64,000 bases of DNA from contig JAOTOM010005180.1 in assembly GCA_034440615.1 (NCBI GenBank), forward strand, positions 186,001 to 250,000. Reading direction: 5' to 3'. Under the pieces are notes generated by a model that was given only the letters and a program-made list of their open reading frames with translations, did no database searches and was not told the DNA's origin. This document shows, in pieces, positions 35,601-44,159 of this stretch; positions within the stretch are counted from its first letter, which is position 1; each line of letters begins with the position of its first letter. The translations under genes and the position numbers were made by a program. This stretch comes from Ashinkailepas kermadecensis. Its lineage: Eukaryota; Arthropoda; Thecostraca; Neolepadidae.

Positions 35601-38600
35601 TCTGTAAGGTGACTCTCTCGACCAGAAAAGAGAATCCGAATTAGCCGCACCCGTGGACCTTTCAGCTTTCGCCCGTGGACCCTGCCCCGGCTTCGATGGC
35701 TCAAGACAGTGGGATCGTCACCGCTGGATATCCTCGGGAGGGGGGGGGGGGGGCTTAAAGGTTAGATGGGAGACAGATAATACTTTGGTGAATACTTTGA
35801 TGATGACGATTTTCTTCGCCGGGTCGCGGCAGAAATCTGGATCACACAGAGCCCCGAGGAGTCTGTACGGCACCAGCAAACTATCGTCCGCTTCCTCGAG
35901 GGTGCTCTAGAGCTCGTGTTTGCTGGTATCGCTCTTCCGTGTCCGTGGCCCAGCGCGATCGGTCTTGCGTACGCCTCCTCGGCCCACGTCTGATCACACA
36001 TTCAATGTTATACAGGTTATGTACAGACTTATCCACACTCCAGCTTCCATTGTGTGGGCGCTGCATGACCGACGCAGTCGATGTGCCCCTAAATCCCAAT
36101 AACCAACCAACCAACCAGCTTCCATTGTACATGTGAACAAGCTGGCATTTCCGGAGAGCCGCTCCGTGTACGGCGGGTAAGCCACCGTGCGGCACTCCGG
36201 GGAGACAATGCCGAGCACCTCACGCGCAACCTTGGCCTTTTCGCGTGCCCTTTCGGAACTGTTTGCGCTACAGCTTGGTTAATTGTCCTGCCTGTGGAAT
36301 GAAATAAATCCTGGCCGTTTGAGGTGGCACCGATGTTCTGAAGGCAGCATCTGTCATGCTTGCTGTTCCTGTGAAAGTCACGTCACGCATCGCTATTTCC
36401 GGCATTATGGGCAGGATGAAATACGGTTGATGTTTATTTCGTTTTAGGCACAGCATGTTTAATAAGATATTCTAGACATTTCGTAGCGTATTCAGGGAGT
36501 GAAGCATAAAGACTTAGAATACAAGTGTTATGCACTGAAGTGAAGGTACATTATAATGCAGTAAGTGCCAGATAATTGTGTGTCATGTGGCCTCGCTGTC
36601 GGTGCAACTTTAGACCTCAGTAACCTACCACTATCAGAGAACAAATGCTCTTCAGGGAATTGCTATATTTCTATGATCGTTGGTAGTTCAGCAAGAAACT
36701 TTGGGATGCTCAACATTTTTGCTTCTGCCGTCAAATTTGACACATGAGCACGCTCGATTGGTCATATATGGGGATGCATTCCATGCCCTGCAATTCTAGT
36801 ATAACATCATAATCAGTGGCGGTTCAAGGGAGGCAGTTAACACGGGCTGGGGGTGGGGGAGGGGGCAAGTTGCATACACTGGATTTTCTTCAAGTGCAGT
36901 CTACCCCGAAAAGCAATGAAACACTTCACCAAATATTTCACCCCCTCCCCCCAGAATTTGGGCCTGGCTACGTAGTTTGCAATGATTCATATCCGCAGAC
37001 ATATTGACATCGATAGCATGTTTCCTGCCCACGTTTTCTCCTTGGTATTTCAACACGAGACGAAACGCAGCGGAATTCCCTCCCCTTTGTACTCGCCTTC
37101 CCGTATCAGTCCCCGATGTTCTTCATAAGTATGTAAGGAGTAAAATATACACGAAGAGCAAAGGCACTGTTAGTTAACTGACATTAAGATTGTATTATAA
37201 TAACAAATAAATATCCGCAATCTCCCCAATTAGGAGTGCTTGAATCTGGCATTGCCGCCCGCAACATAAACATTAAGCCCAAAATGAACAGCGTAGGCTT
37301 AAAAGTGTTGCGGTATCACAGGATGAAATAAGACGAAGTTTTCTAGATGTAAGCGGATCAGTCTACAACACAAAAATCAACCCCACAATTCTGCTGTTCT
37401 CAATTACACCTTTGCACTCTTGAGCCGTGATTCATGTTCATACATAAATGGTAGTGGGCCTTTAGAAATAATTTGAACATTAATGCACGGATTTTTTTTT
37501 AAGCTCAAGGGGTCCTAGAGAAGAACGGGAATAATTAAATATCCATCGGAATGGTAGTTTCAGTCCACTCCGGTAATTTTACTTAACATTTTCCGAATCC
37601 AGATGGGTAGCTTTGTCACACAGATTCCTTTGTGCTATATTGCATGATACTCGGACGATGAGTTTCCAGGTTCTCATGAGTTCCACACACACACACCCCC
37701 CATCCCGCATGGGAATCTGGCTAAAATAACCGCAATAGAGTAAAGCCAATGTGCAGCGTGCGTTTATACACTGCCGAATAACTATTTCACATGAAGTACT
37801 TTTTTCTTACGGTAGTGAAGGTCCGTGTCTGGTCTTTTAATTTCGATTTCGAAGAGTTTTCGCCACGATATTTCCCTCGACGTGTGTGCATTTTTCGTTG
37901 AAATGAAAGGTTTTATGGCGGAACTTGGCGGTGGCCCGTGGTCACTGGCCTAGCGCCAGCCAGCCCCCGCCGACCGCCGTCTGTGACATCATGTCACCAG
38001 GTGGCCTGCCGGCTCCGGAGCCGAGCAGTGTCAGTTTCTCGGCCACCCGTCACGCTGAGGGTGACTCCGCCACGTCCAGCGGCATACAGTGAATGTGATG
38101 CCCGCATGCACTGAACGTGTTGGCTGTGAAACGAAACTGGTCGTGGCACAGCACGGCAGCCGTGATAATCCGACAACTCGGCGCAGCTGATTAAGTTGAG
38201 GTGCAAACATCATATTCGGCAGATGAGTCGGATGGCTGCAAAACATGGCTTCCAATCTCGGTAAAATCAGACTGGAGTCCAATGCACACATGCCAAAATT
38301 GGAGGCAGTGTTCCTGCGATCGAACCGCTATGTCCAATATGGAGCAAGCGTCCCAAATTGAATGCACTGTAACGATTGCCTAAATATGTTCTACATGTTT
38401 CCGAAATCCGTGCACTTCCGCGAAAATTGAACGCAGTAAGATGCGGTCATGGGCTGCCAAGAGAGGACAGCTACGGTCCGTCCACAAGTTCTCTTTCGTG
38501 GTGGGGCCGCGGTAGCTCAGTCGGTGGAGTGTCGGACTCGTGATCGAAAGATTGTGGGTTCGAATCTCGTAACCGGCGGAATTACCGAGTCCACCCGCGA

Positions 38601-40436
38601 CCAATGGGCGTGAGAGGTTGGCGACGCTATATGACCTAGCGGTTGAATGCGTCGTAAAAGAACCCAAGGTTCTTCTTCTTTCTTCTTCTCGTTCGTGGTA
38701 TGGTGGCCGATCATGTCCCTGCAGCAGGAGGCCCCCATAGCCCACCCCTTGCCATCGCCCGTCCAGCACACCTCATGGCGCCTTATACTGGCTCAGTACA
38801 AGTAAAATTTACAGCAAGCACTGTGCAAACTGAGATGATTGTCTCTGGAATACGCGCCATACGTCTTAATTCACCAAACATTTCGATCAAGTTTGGTGGC
38901 ACCTCTTGGGCAAGGAACCTGACTTTAACCAAGAATATATAAATTCAAACTAAATACCGTAGGGTGTAACTGAATAAGCAAAGAAGTAAATAAGCAATAA
39001 AGCCAATACATTAAGACTGCTAAATAAGGAAATAAGCAATGAAAACGGATAAGCTTAGTTAAGAACCTATAAAGTGCAAACTTAATATCTGATGTATATT
39101 ACATGCACAACAAATAGTGCGCCTATAGCAAATACTTAACATGCAAGAGCGAGTGGATAGTATCGTAGCCCAACGCACTGGTGTTTTGGCCCGTACGTGA
39201 CACGGCCGCGGTGCTATATCGAGCCTATTGTGATGTCGCTGGTGGTATCCATGATAGTATCGTAGCCCAACGCACTGGTGTTTTGGCCCGTACGTGACAC
39301 GGCCGCGGTGCTATATCGAGCCTATTGTGATGTCGCTGGTGGTATCCATGTCGAGATCTATCGCAATCTATAGCACATGGTGGCACACGGAACTACGCCG
39401 CACACAAACATTACTGAACTTCTGGGCGGCAGATATGTTATGATAATTGACATGGCTGACTGACTGCGTAGAACTCAGTGGCTTATATGTGTGCAGTTTG
39501 TAGCGTCATCCAATGTGGACAGCCTGGAGCAAACTCTCGGCGTCTGGTGAGGAGCGCTGTGCTGCTAGTCGCAACACATGCAATGTACAGATTCAGCGGC
39601 TGCCCACAATACCAACCAGCAGAGGCGAGCGGCAGCTTATCCACACTCATGTACATGGCTGTGTACATTTTGTCAGGAGTACAAGACTGCCGCTGGCACG
39701 ATCATTCACAAAACGGTGGCAAGCCTTTTATCACCACAACACCTAGAACAGCAATAGATAACTAGATCGTGTGCACGCATACAAATGATTTCGTGACACG
39801 TTTGGTTGGTTATTGGTTTTACGACACGTCGACCGTTGAGTCATGTAGCGTCGCCAATCCCTCACGCCGATTGGTCGCGGGCGAAGAGTAGCGACAGGTG
39901 AGACTCGAACCCACAACCTTTCGATTGTGAGACGAGCATCTTACCCCTAGACCACTCGTCCCCTTCGTGATACGTTTGTGAATGTTATGGGGTGTGGTAT
40001 ATTCATGCTGCGTTTGTGACGTATATGACATGTGCATAAAAAAAACACCGACGTGGACTGTTATTCCAAGCAATGAACTTGTCTTGGTACAAATAATACT
40101 GTCTTGTACCTTTGACATTCAATATTTTTAATTTCTTCGATACTTTATACTATGCTACTTGATACTTCATACTATGCTACTCATATACGTGGCCGTGTAC
40201 ACTTTGTCAGGATTCTTGAAGCGATGTTGCCGCCTCTGAGTTAAGTTCCCGTATACTAGTACATGATTAATGCTATCTCGAGACGGACGCCGTTGTATGC
40301 ACGAAACAGTTAGATTATGTGCTACGCTATGTTTCAGAGTGTTTGCATCACTGAGGAGGACGTGCGTCTTCAGGAGGAGCGCGTGTGCCGGGCCAGAAAG
40401 GTGCTAGAGAATGCCCTCGGCGGACTGCGACCTTAG
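19746..40436 (+). CDS. MBD2/3: MBD2/3 methyl-CpG-binding domain protein, six coding exons
   Basis: Six exons join in phase: 19746-19861, 20244-20396, 22162-22309, 28808-28924, 31611-31739 and 40338-40436, giving 762 nt and 253 residues. Residues 1 to about 72 form an MBD ([39 protein letters not shown]). Residues 101-113 carry the family signature [13 protein letters not shown], 140-150 [11 protein letters not shown], 196-213 the TPITGQ...EKNPGVF block, and about 224-247 the coiled coil ([13 protein letters not shown]). Family knowledge: MBD2/MBD3 is the DNA-binding subunit of the NuRD deacetylase/remodelling complex, and the coiled coil binds p66/GATAD2. Arg24, Lys32, Asp34 and Arg46 match MBD2, but the Tyr178-equivalent is Leu36. 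At 253 residues it resembles MBD2b, without the acidic tail of MBD3. The first ATG follows directly on a minisatellite-bearing upstream region. Introns are 382, 1765, 6498, 2686 and 8598 bp. Family assignment is very secure; the exon 2 donor and the 3' end are less so. Confidence 0.95.
20244..20396 (+). CDS. MBD2/3: MBD2/3 exon 2 (C-terminal half of the MBD)
   Basis: The acceptor is ctcgtctgcag|TCCG. The exon encodes Ser39 to Gly90, with [15 protein letters not shown] and [11 protein letters not shown]. The donor is chosen by phase: exon 3 begins with one base of a codon, which fits GG|GTACGA at 20397. The stronger-looking CAG|GTGGAC at 20386 would break the frame into exon 3. A short extra exon between 20396 and 22162 cannot be excluded, because this linker is variable in the family. 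Confidence 0.85.
20455..20660 (+). repeat. Interspersed repeat, copy 1 (MBD2/3 intron 2)
   Basis: Shares an ordered series of words with 23415-23640 in the same orientation: aaattatc(c/a)tctcatttgtt, then caa-ttggaggt, tttgacag/aaactgct, tcaagattca(a/c)tgga and gcacaaatcca. The family is unknown and I see no coding potential. Confidence 0.65.
20870..21140. repeat. Diverged tandem repeat in MBD2/3 intron 2
   Basis: Variants of gatccgtctatgtagacagt and gtcact recur about every 40-45 bp. The copies are strongly diverged, which suggests an old array. Confidence 0.6.
21560..22145. repeat. Minisatellite in MBD2/3 intron 2, about 48-bp unit
   Basis: The unit is built around cctccactgatgctcc plus cactgacc, repeated about a dozen times with insertions and deletions. 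It reaches to within about 20 bp of the exon 3 acceptor at 22161. The minus strand is open through it, but I read that as a repeat effect. Confidence 0.85.
22162..22309 (+). CDS. MBD2/3: MBD2/3 exon 3 (PIRQTASIF region)
   Basis: The acceptor is cgttggtgcag|TCGC and the donor CAG|GTGAGG, phase 0. The exon encodes residues 90-139 and contains the strongly conserved [13 protein letters not shown] followed by [16 protein letters not shown]. In mammalian MBD2/3 this is the disordered segment that contacts the histone deacetylase core of NuRD. A minisatellite runs almost up to the acceptor. Confidence 0.93.
22920..23285. repeat. Minisatellite in MBD2/3 intron 3, about 64-bp unit
   Basis: ctcgagccactgatgtg recurs at 22931, 22995 and 23059, then as ctcgaaccactg variants. 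Between these lies gtcggccgtcggtgggacgg or a diverged version of it. Later units differ enough to suggest a higher-order arrangement. It is CpG-rich. Confidence 0.85.
23415..23640 (+). repeat. Interspersed repeat, copy 2 (MBD2/3 intron 3)
   Basis: Second copy of the repeat at 20455-20660, diverged by substitutions and small indels. It lies just after the 64-bp minisatellite. Both copies flank exon 3. Confidence 0.65.
24995..25330 (-). mobile_element. LINE reverse transcriptase fragment, antisense in MBD2/3 intron 3
   Basis: On the minus strand 25250-25180 reads [19 protein letters not shown]. After a frameshift come [12 protein letters not shown] and LIYIDELP, the LINE reverse-transcriptase stretch from the A-B linker through motif B (family form SDW..V..GVPQGS, LIYINDLP). 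A weaker [16 protein letters not shown] lies upstream, where motif A is expected. The piece is frameshifted and truncated, and the 38-bp minisatellite begins at its upstream edge. Confidence 0.75.
25410..26190. repeat. Minisatellite in MBD2/3 intron 3, 38-bp unit
   Basis: agca(c/t)gggcgcgacatgtt plus gcgacagg(a/g)ca(t/c)cata repeats every 38 bp (for example at 25451 and 25489), about 20 copies. A disrupted part at 25760-25900 includes an insert with ggaaggaaacaaagg. The unit lacks stops in several frames, so long overlapping ORFs appear on both strands; I do not treat them as genes. Confidence 0.95.
26620..26745. repeat. (CATA)n then (TA)n microsatellite
   Basis: About 60 bp of catacata with catg variants is followed by about 50 bp of pure ta dinucleotides in MBD2/3 intron 3. 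Confidence 0.95.
26815..26880. repeat. (TA)n microsatellite
   Basis: Uninterrupted ta dinucleotides of about 45 bp, then gtgtgtatatgtgtatg. Confidence 0.95.
27412..28070. repeat. Minisatellite in MBD2/3 intron 3, 23-bp unit
   Basis: The unit acccggcg(c/t)ggactgacac plus gata repeats every 23 bp (27421 and 27444 mark one step), about 28 copies. Variants cluster at the distal end, where gccgatatccag units occur. It is very CpG-rich. Long minus-strand frames are repeat by-products. Confidence 0.95.
28225..28807. repeat. Minisatellite abutting the exon 4 acceptor, 57-bp unit
   Basis: gttttgtacctgtc recurs at 28232, 28289 and 28346, so the unit is 57 bp, about ten copies. 57 is a multiple of three, so the + frame reads [19 protein letters not shown] repeated. 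The last copies diverge (cacctgtggcgactgctcg) and run directly into the ttgcag acceptor of MBD2/3 exon 4. The repeat frame differs from the exon frame, so I take this as intronic. Confidence 0.95.
28808..28924 (+). CDS. MBD2/3: MBD2/3 exon 4 ([10 protein letters not shown] block)
   Basis: The acceptor is tgctcgtgttgcag|CTGTTC and the donor GCG|GTGAGG, phase 0 on both sides, 39 codons. [18 protein letters not shown] and [15 protein letters not shown] match the conserved region between the disordered segment and the C-terminal domain of MBD2/3. The acceptor lies in what looks like a diverged last unit of the 57-bp minisatellite. Confidence 0.94.
29104..29265 (+). mobile_element. tRNA-derived SINE, Lys-like head (SINE-B)
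   Basis: The head ttagctcagtcggtagggcg with B box ggttcgaacccc resembles tRNA-Lys (anticodon-loop position CTT). It is followed by ggcgtgagatgttggcgat and gtcgaatgtgtcgtaaaa, the core shared with the other SINEs here. It lies in MBD2/3 intron 4. The tRNA-unrelated body after the head, with a mismatched acceptor stem, argues against a functional tRNA gene. Confidence 0.85.
31611..31739 (+). CDS. MBD2/3: MBD2/3 exon 5 (ITGQ / EKNPGVF block)
   Basis: The acceptor is tcctctgttgtag|GTGGCG and the donor CAG|GTATTT, 43 codons, phase 0. The sequence [16 protein letters not shown] and [15 protein letters not shown] corresponds to the family block ASALHTS..PITGQ..AVEKNP.VWLN..QPL. One intronic SINE begins about 150 bp downstream. 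Confidence 0.94.
31887..32043 (-). mobile_element. tRNA-derived SINE (SINE-A), full length
   Basis: On the minus strand it begins ggggacgagtggtctagggg, has B box gggttcgagtc, core gcgtgagagattggcgacg and an (aacc)n-type tail. It is flanked by the perfect 14-bp target duplication cgacatctatggtc at 31873-31886 and 32044-32057. It lies in MBD2/3 intron 5. Confidence 0.95.
32525..32684. repeat. (TATC)n-type microsatellite
   Basis: Irregular ctatatctatc words end in about ten clean atct units. The tract meets the truncated end of the LINE fragment at 32685. Confidence 0.9.
32685..34060 (-). mobile_element. LINE fragment: endonuclease end to RT motif A
   Basis: Minus-strand pieces appear in the correct order. 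An endonuclease-like [11 protein letters not shown] lies near 33950. A linker at 33479-33141 includes [14 protein letters not shown] and [17 protein letters not shown]. The RT start at 33009-32821 has [20 protein letters not shown]. Then comes [13 protein letters not shown], and at the end a motif A relic, [10 protein letters not shown], in which the first catalytic Asp is replaced. Stops and frameshifts interrupt it. A CR1/Jockey-type element fits best. It is antisense in MBD2/3 intron 5 and truncated at the microsatellite. Confidence 0.85.
34398..34448 (+). mobile_element. 51-bp 5'-truncated SINE tail with 13-bp target duplication
   Basis: A 51-bp insert ending in gtcgacgcgccataaagccc and a (taac)n tail is flanked by perfect copies of tattcagaacatt (34385-34397 and 34449-34461). 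The insert resembles the 3' end of the SINEs here (gtcgacgtgtcgtaaaacc) with a different tail repeat. Confidence 0.85.
34507..34683. mobile_element. Short MITE with hAT-like terminal repeats
   Basis: The ends are cagtggcgcagccaggg and, inverted, cagaggcgcagccaaggg, 177 bp apart. The flanks attgctat and ttgcttat look like an imperfect 8-bp duplication. The cagtggcg terminus is typical of hAT-derived MITEs. Confidence 0.75.
34815..35540. repeat. Highly homogeneous minisatellite, 55-bp unit, about 13 copies
   Basis: Each unit contains tgatggtgtgctgttgttcg then gtgcctaccacgacaaggta. Only four or so single-base variants are visible in 700 bp, so the array is young. Each unit holds the arms gtgcctacc and ggtagacac around acgacaa, an imperfect hairpin. 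It lies in MBD2/3 intron 5. Confidence 0.97.
35560..36030. other. GC-rich intron segment, nothing assigned
   Basis: Contains a run of 13 G near 35741. Short frames on both strands match no family I recognise. Part of MBD2/3 intron 5. Confidence 0.5.
36054..36114 (+). mobile_element. 61-bp 5'-truncated SINE tail with 14-bp target duplication
   Basis: The insert gives a diverged core (gcatgaccgacgcagtcgat) and the tail ccaataaccaaccaacc shared with SINE-A. It is flanked by perfect ccagcttccattgt at 36040-36053 and 36115-36128. Confidence 0.9.
36815..36975. mobile_element. Possible hAT-like MITE end
   Basis: cagtggcggttcaaggg followed by a G-rich tract is the usual look of a hAT-type MITE terminus. 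I could not find the matching inverted end, so the right limit is a guess. Confidence 0.35.
36980..37990. other. Intronic sequence, nothing assigned
   Basis: No repeat, frame or RNA motif is supported. It contains an acacacacac run and C-rich words near 37685. Confidence 0.5.
38503..38691 (+). mobile_element. tRNA-derived SINE, second SINE-B copy
   Basis: The head ggtagctcagtcggtggagt and B box gggttcgaatc precede the shared core gcgtgagaggttggcgacg, then gcgtcgtaaaagaacccaag and a (tcttct) tail. It is flanked by ttcgtggt at 38495-38502 and 38692-38699. Its head is tRNA-like but differs from SINE-A. Intron 5 of MBD2/3. Confidence 0.85.
39157..39351. repeat. 97-bp exact tandem duplication
   Basis: Two essentially identical copies of the segment starting tagtatcgtagcccaacgca are placed head to tail with a 97-bp step (39160 and 39257). 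Intron 5 of MBD2/3. Confidence 0.95.
39805..39963 (-). mobile_element. tRNA-derived SINE (SINE-A)
   Basis: Full-length minus-strand copy. It is flanked by ttcgtgacacgtttg (39790-39804) and ttcgtgatacgtttg (39964-39978), a 15-bp target duplication with one mismatch. It lies 374 bp before MBD2/3 exon 6. Confidence 0.95.
40338..40436 (+). CDS. MBD2/3: MBD2/3 exon 6 (C-terminal coiled coil and stop)
   Basis: The acceptor is tatgtttcag|AGTG. The exon reads [21 protein letters not shown] then [11 protein letters not shown] and stops at TAG 40434-40436. It matches the MBD2/3 coiled coil that pairs with p66/GATAD2. The frame ends at the coiled-coil end without the usual acidic tail. An internal AAG|GTGCTA at 40400/40401 is a possible donor, so an alternative longer C-terminus is conceivable. 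I found no clear AATAAA in the next kilobase. Confidence 0.88.
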   Translation, partial: SVCITEEDVRLQEERVCRARKVLENALGGLRP

Positions 40437-40984
40437 ACGTACCCGACGTCGGCTTCCCATGTTTCCACGACGAGCCTGAGCTGCACAAGGTGCACGTGCT
40501 CTGGCAGACCGTGCGCCAGGCGGGAGAGACTTTACATCATCCCTGCGTGGTGGCGAGGTTCCACTCCGCCCTGAACACGCGACGTGGCCGTCTCCTCAGT
40601 GTGGTGTTGATGGGCGCTGTCGTTGGCCGTGCTCTGTGCTCCGGCTGTATCTCCGGCCGGTGTCGATCGTCGACACTGGGGTGTGTCGCCGCTGATCTCG
40701 GATTCCAGCCGCGACTTGTGCTTCACTGCAATGCCTCGTCCGTGTCTGCCACCGTGTCCTCGCGCCGTCCTGCCGGGATTTGTTCTGCCCTCTCGAGTCC
40801 CCTGTCTCTACATGGTGCGCACCGTGTGGTCCGCTCTGGATCACTCCCAACCAGAGCGCTGCAGGCCCAAAGCGGCAGTGTAGTGGGTGCTGCTCGAAAC
40901 ACTGAGGTGCTCCCATCACTACCTGGCTAGGGGCAATGTACTACCAGTGCCGGTGATGCGCAATATAACCTCAACGACAGCCGA

Positions 40985-41150
40985 CATCTGGCCAGGACCT
41001 ACCACGTCGCGGTCAACTGGGGAGTATGTGCTGACCATGTTTCTCGCCTGGCCAGATCAGAGCTGTTCGCCAGGACCTTCGACGCGACGGTCCACTGGGG
41101 AATGTGTTCTGGCCATGTTTCTCGCCTGGCCAGGTCTGAGCTGTTGGTTG
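40985..41150. repeat. 78-bp tandem duplication downstream of MBD2/3
   Basis: tttctcgcctggccag(a/g)tc plus gagctgtt occurs at about 41040 and 41118, with cgacg or cgcggtc(a/c)actgggga between. A partial third unit lies upstream. Confidence 0.8.
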
Positions 41151-41689
41151 TCAAGGTGTGCACCGGGCACCACTGATCCAGATGTGCCGGAGCGTAGCCC
41201 ACGTGTGTCGGAATCCAGTTCCGATTCCGCCCACCACTCCCGCCCCATTGTCACCAGTCTCTTTATGTTAGGCTTCCCGGTGAAACCTTCAATCTTCGCC
41301 ATCAAAGGTGCAGGACGTGTCAACATGTAGGCACCTTTGCGTTAATCGAGCAATCACAGTTTTTGCTCGGGTTCACAGTTTCTAGTGGCCAATAACAACA
41401 TGAATTCGAATATTGAGGAGACTGACGATAACTGTATGCCATGTATCTCTAGTATCCAACTCGCATTGGCTAGCACAAAATCCACACATGAAAAGGCCAA
41501 ATGACATAGGATATGCTGCTTTCGCGTAAATGAAGTTATCTAAATACATCTTTCCAGGTTATTTTCCACCTAAGTTTCAGGATTTGGGTATCCTGATCCC
41601 CTCTCCACCGGCAGGCTGATGCAGATATGTTGGAGTGTAGACAGAGTGCGCCAGGGTGCAGCGCCGACTTCCATCCACGTACGGATCTC

Positions 41690-41790
41690 ACCTTGGCACA
41701 GCCATATAGTGTGCGTAGCCCGCCCCCGGCCACGGGTTGGCACAGTCACATAGTGTGCGTATGCCCGCCCCCGATCACGATTTGGTCTTG
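41690..41790. repeat. Two-copy repeat, about 45 bp
   Basis: ttggcacag(c/t)ca(t/c)atagtgtgcgta followed by gcccgccccc(g) occurs twice in succession. Confidence 0.8.
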
Positions 41791-41961
41791 TGTGGCGTTT
41801 GATTTCGTAAGTTTTCATAAATACATCGCACAATGGCGCGCTACACTTCGTTCCCTCGACAACGCGCAGATGGGAGATGAGGTGTTCTCTCTACGACGTG
41901 CCCACTTCCCCTCGAGAAGCGCCGGAAGTAACATGATTGCAGGCGTTGTACTCATGCATCA

Positions 41962-42071
41962 ATGTCGACCAAGACGGGTAAAGGCGAAAAGGGACACCTG
42001 GACCAAGACTTCGACACCTGGATAATGCGACACTTACACTGTTTACCTGCATTCGATTTCATTGCGGCCAG
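41962..42071 (+). CDS. Candidate first coding exon, unknown gene
   Basis: ATG at 41962 opens MSTKTGKGEKGHLDQDFDTW and IMRHLHCLPAFDFIAA and ends at the donor CCAG|GTGAAT (phase 2). An ETS-type motif, gccggaagt, lies about 30 bp upstream at 41928, as in many compact promoters. I recognise no family and found no convincing second exon downstream. Confidence 0.3.
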
Positions 42072-42212
42072 GTGAATCTGGCCTAAGTATGTTTACAAAT
42101 TAGACCGATACAAGCATAAAAGTCACCTCATTATTGGCCATTCCCGTATATTTTGTTTGAGCATCTGAAAGAACAACCGTCCTATGTACCTGTACCGCGC
42201 TTCCAAGGAGGT

Positions 42213-42374
42213 TGGTTGGTTATTGGTTTTACGACACGTCGACCGTTGAGTCATATAGCGTCGCCAATCTCTCACGCCGATTGGTCGCGGGCGAAGAGTA
42301 GCGACAGGTGAGACTCGAACCCACAACCTTTCGATTGTGAGACGAGCATCTTACCCCTAGACCACTCGTCCCGA
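42213..42374 (-). mobile_element. tRNA-derived SINE (SINE-A)
   Basis: Full-length minus-strand copy flanked by perfect 13-bp duplications cttccaaggaggt (42200-42212 and 42375-42387). It sits about 140 bp after the candidate exon at 41962, directly before the 40-bp minisatellite. Confidence 0.95.
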
Positions 42375-42409
42375 CTTCCAAGGAGGTCGTCTCTGATTCA
42401 TGCCACGTA

Positions 42410-42875
42410 CACTAGCTCTGCCAACTGGGAGAGGAACGCATACTGTGTATACTGGCTTTGCCAACTGGGAGAGGAACTCATGCTGCGCACACTGGCTCTG
42501 CCAACTGAGAGAGGAGCTCGTGCCACACACACTGGTACTACCAACCGGGAGAGGAACTAATGCCACACACTGGCTCTGCCAAATGGGAGAGGAACTCATG
42601 CTGCGCACACCGGTTCTGCCAACTGGAAGAGGAACTCATACTGTACATACTGGCTTTGCCAACTGGGAGAGGAACTCATGCTGCGCACACTGGCTCTGCC
42701 AACTCAGAGAGGAACTCATGCCACACACACTGGTGCTACCAACTGGGAGAGGAACTAATGCCACACACACTGGTACTACCAACTAGGAGAGGAACTAATG
42801 CTGCGCACACTGGCTCTGCCAACTGGGAGAGAAACTCATGCTGCGTACACTGGTTCTGCCAACTGGGATAGGTAC
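42410..42875. repeat. Minisatellite, 40-bp unit, about 11 copies
   Basis: gccaactgggagaggaactc followed by atgctgcgcacactgg (or atgccacacacactgg) repeats every 40 bp; two unit types alternate irregularly. Confidence 0.95.
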
Positions 42876-43284
42876 TCGATTGTGTGGAATCGTGCGGTGT
42901 GATTATATGATAATCAGCAATCTCAGGACTGCTATCTGCTACGCGTAAGTCGCAGCAAGGTGAGGTCAAAGCATGCCACGTAGCCAGGGGTAATGCCAGG
43001 GGTTCACGAATTAAGAATAGGACAAACTAAAAACCTGAAATTGCGACATGTGACGTGAATAATGCAACGTTCGGTGATTTATCAGAGTTAATAAGCTTCT
43101 CGGATATCAAGAGGAAGAGGTGGGGTCAAGTACCGGTTTTACAATTCGGACTTGAGACCCAAACTTCGCTGAACTATTTTTTTTTCGAAGCCACGATTTC
43201 GACATTAAGTAACATTAAGTGAAATTAAGCTGAAAATGCAAGTTTGGGAAACGAAAATGAGTAAGAAGTATCACTGTGCCACGA

Positions 43285-43852
<568 letters not shown>

Positions 43853-44159
43853 CGGCAGCATGTACAAACATCTCCACAACTCGAATGGAGGTAAATCAGC
43901 GTGTCGATTTGCTAAAAAGCTTGGTGAGTTCACTTGATAACGTCGTCAAGTTGAATGCTAACGATGCGGGGAAGGTAGAGCGGAACACTGAATAGCGAAA
44001 TTCGGGGGGCAATACGCGTCAAGCGCAGGCTTCGATGTCCAGAGAACCCATAGCGCCGCCAAGCGGAATATTTTGGAAACGGACATGAAGACGCTCCACT
44101 GCCCGTGCCGGGGGAAAGGGGCTCCCTAGACCCCACTCCCTGTTTTCCCGCGATAGCGG

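Noticed and set aside
37919..37955. ATGGCGGAACTTGGCGG as a gene start
   Set aside because: The frame stops after 12 codons and no donor precedes the stop.
38503..38580. Functional tRNA gene
   Set aside because: A and B boxes are present but the acceptor stem mismatches and a SINE core and tail follow within a target-site duplication; the same holds for 29104 and all SINE-A heads.
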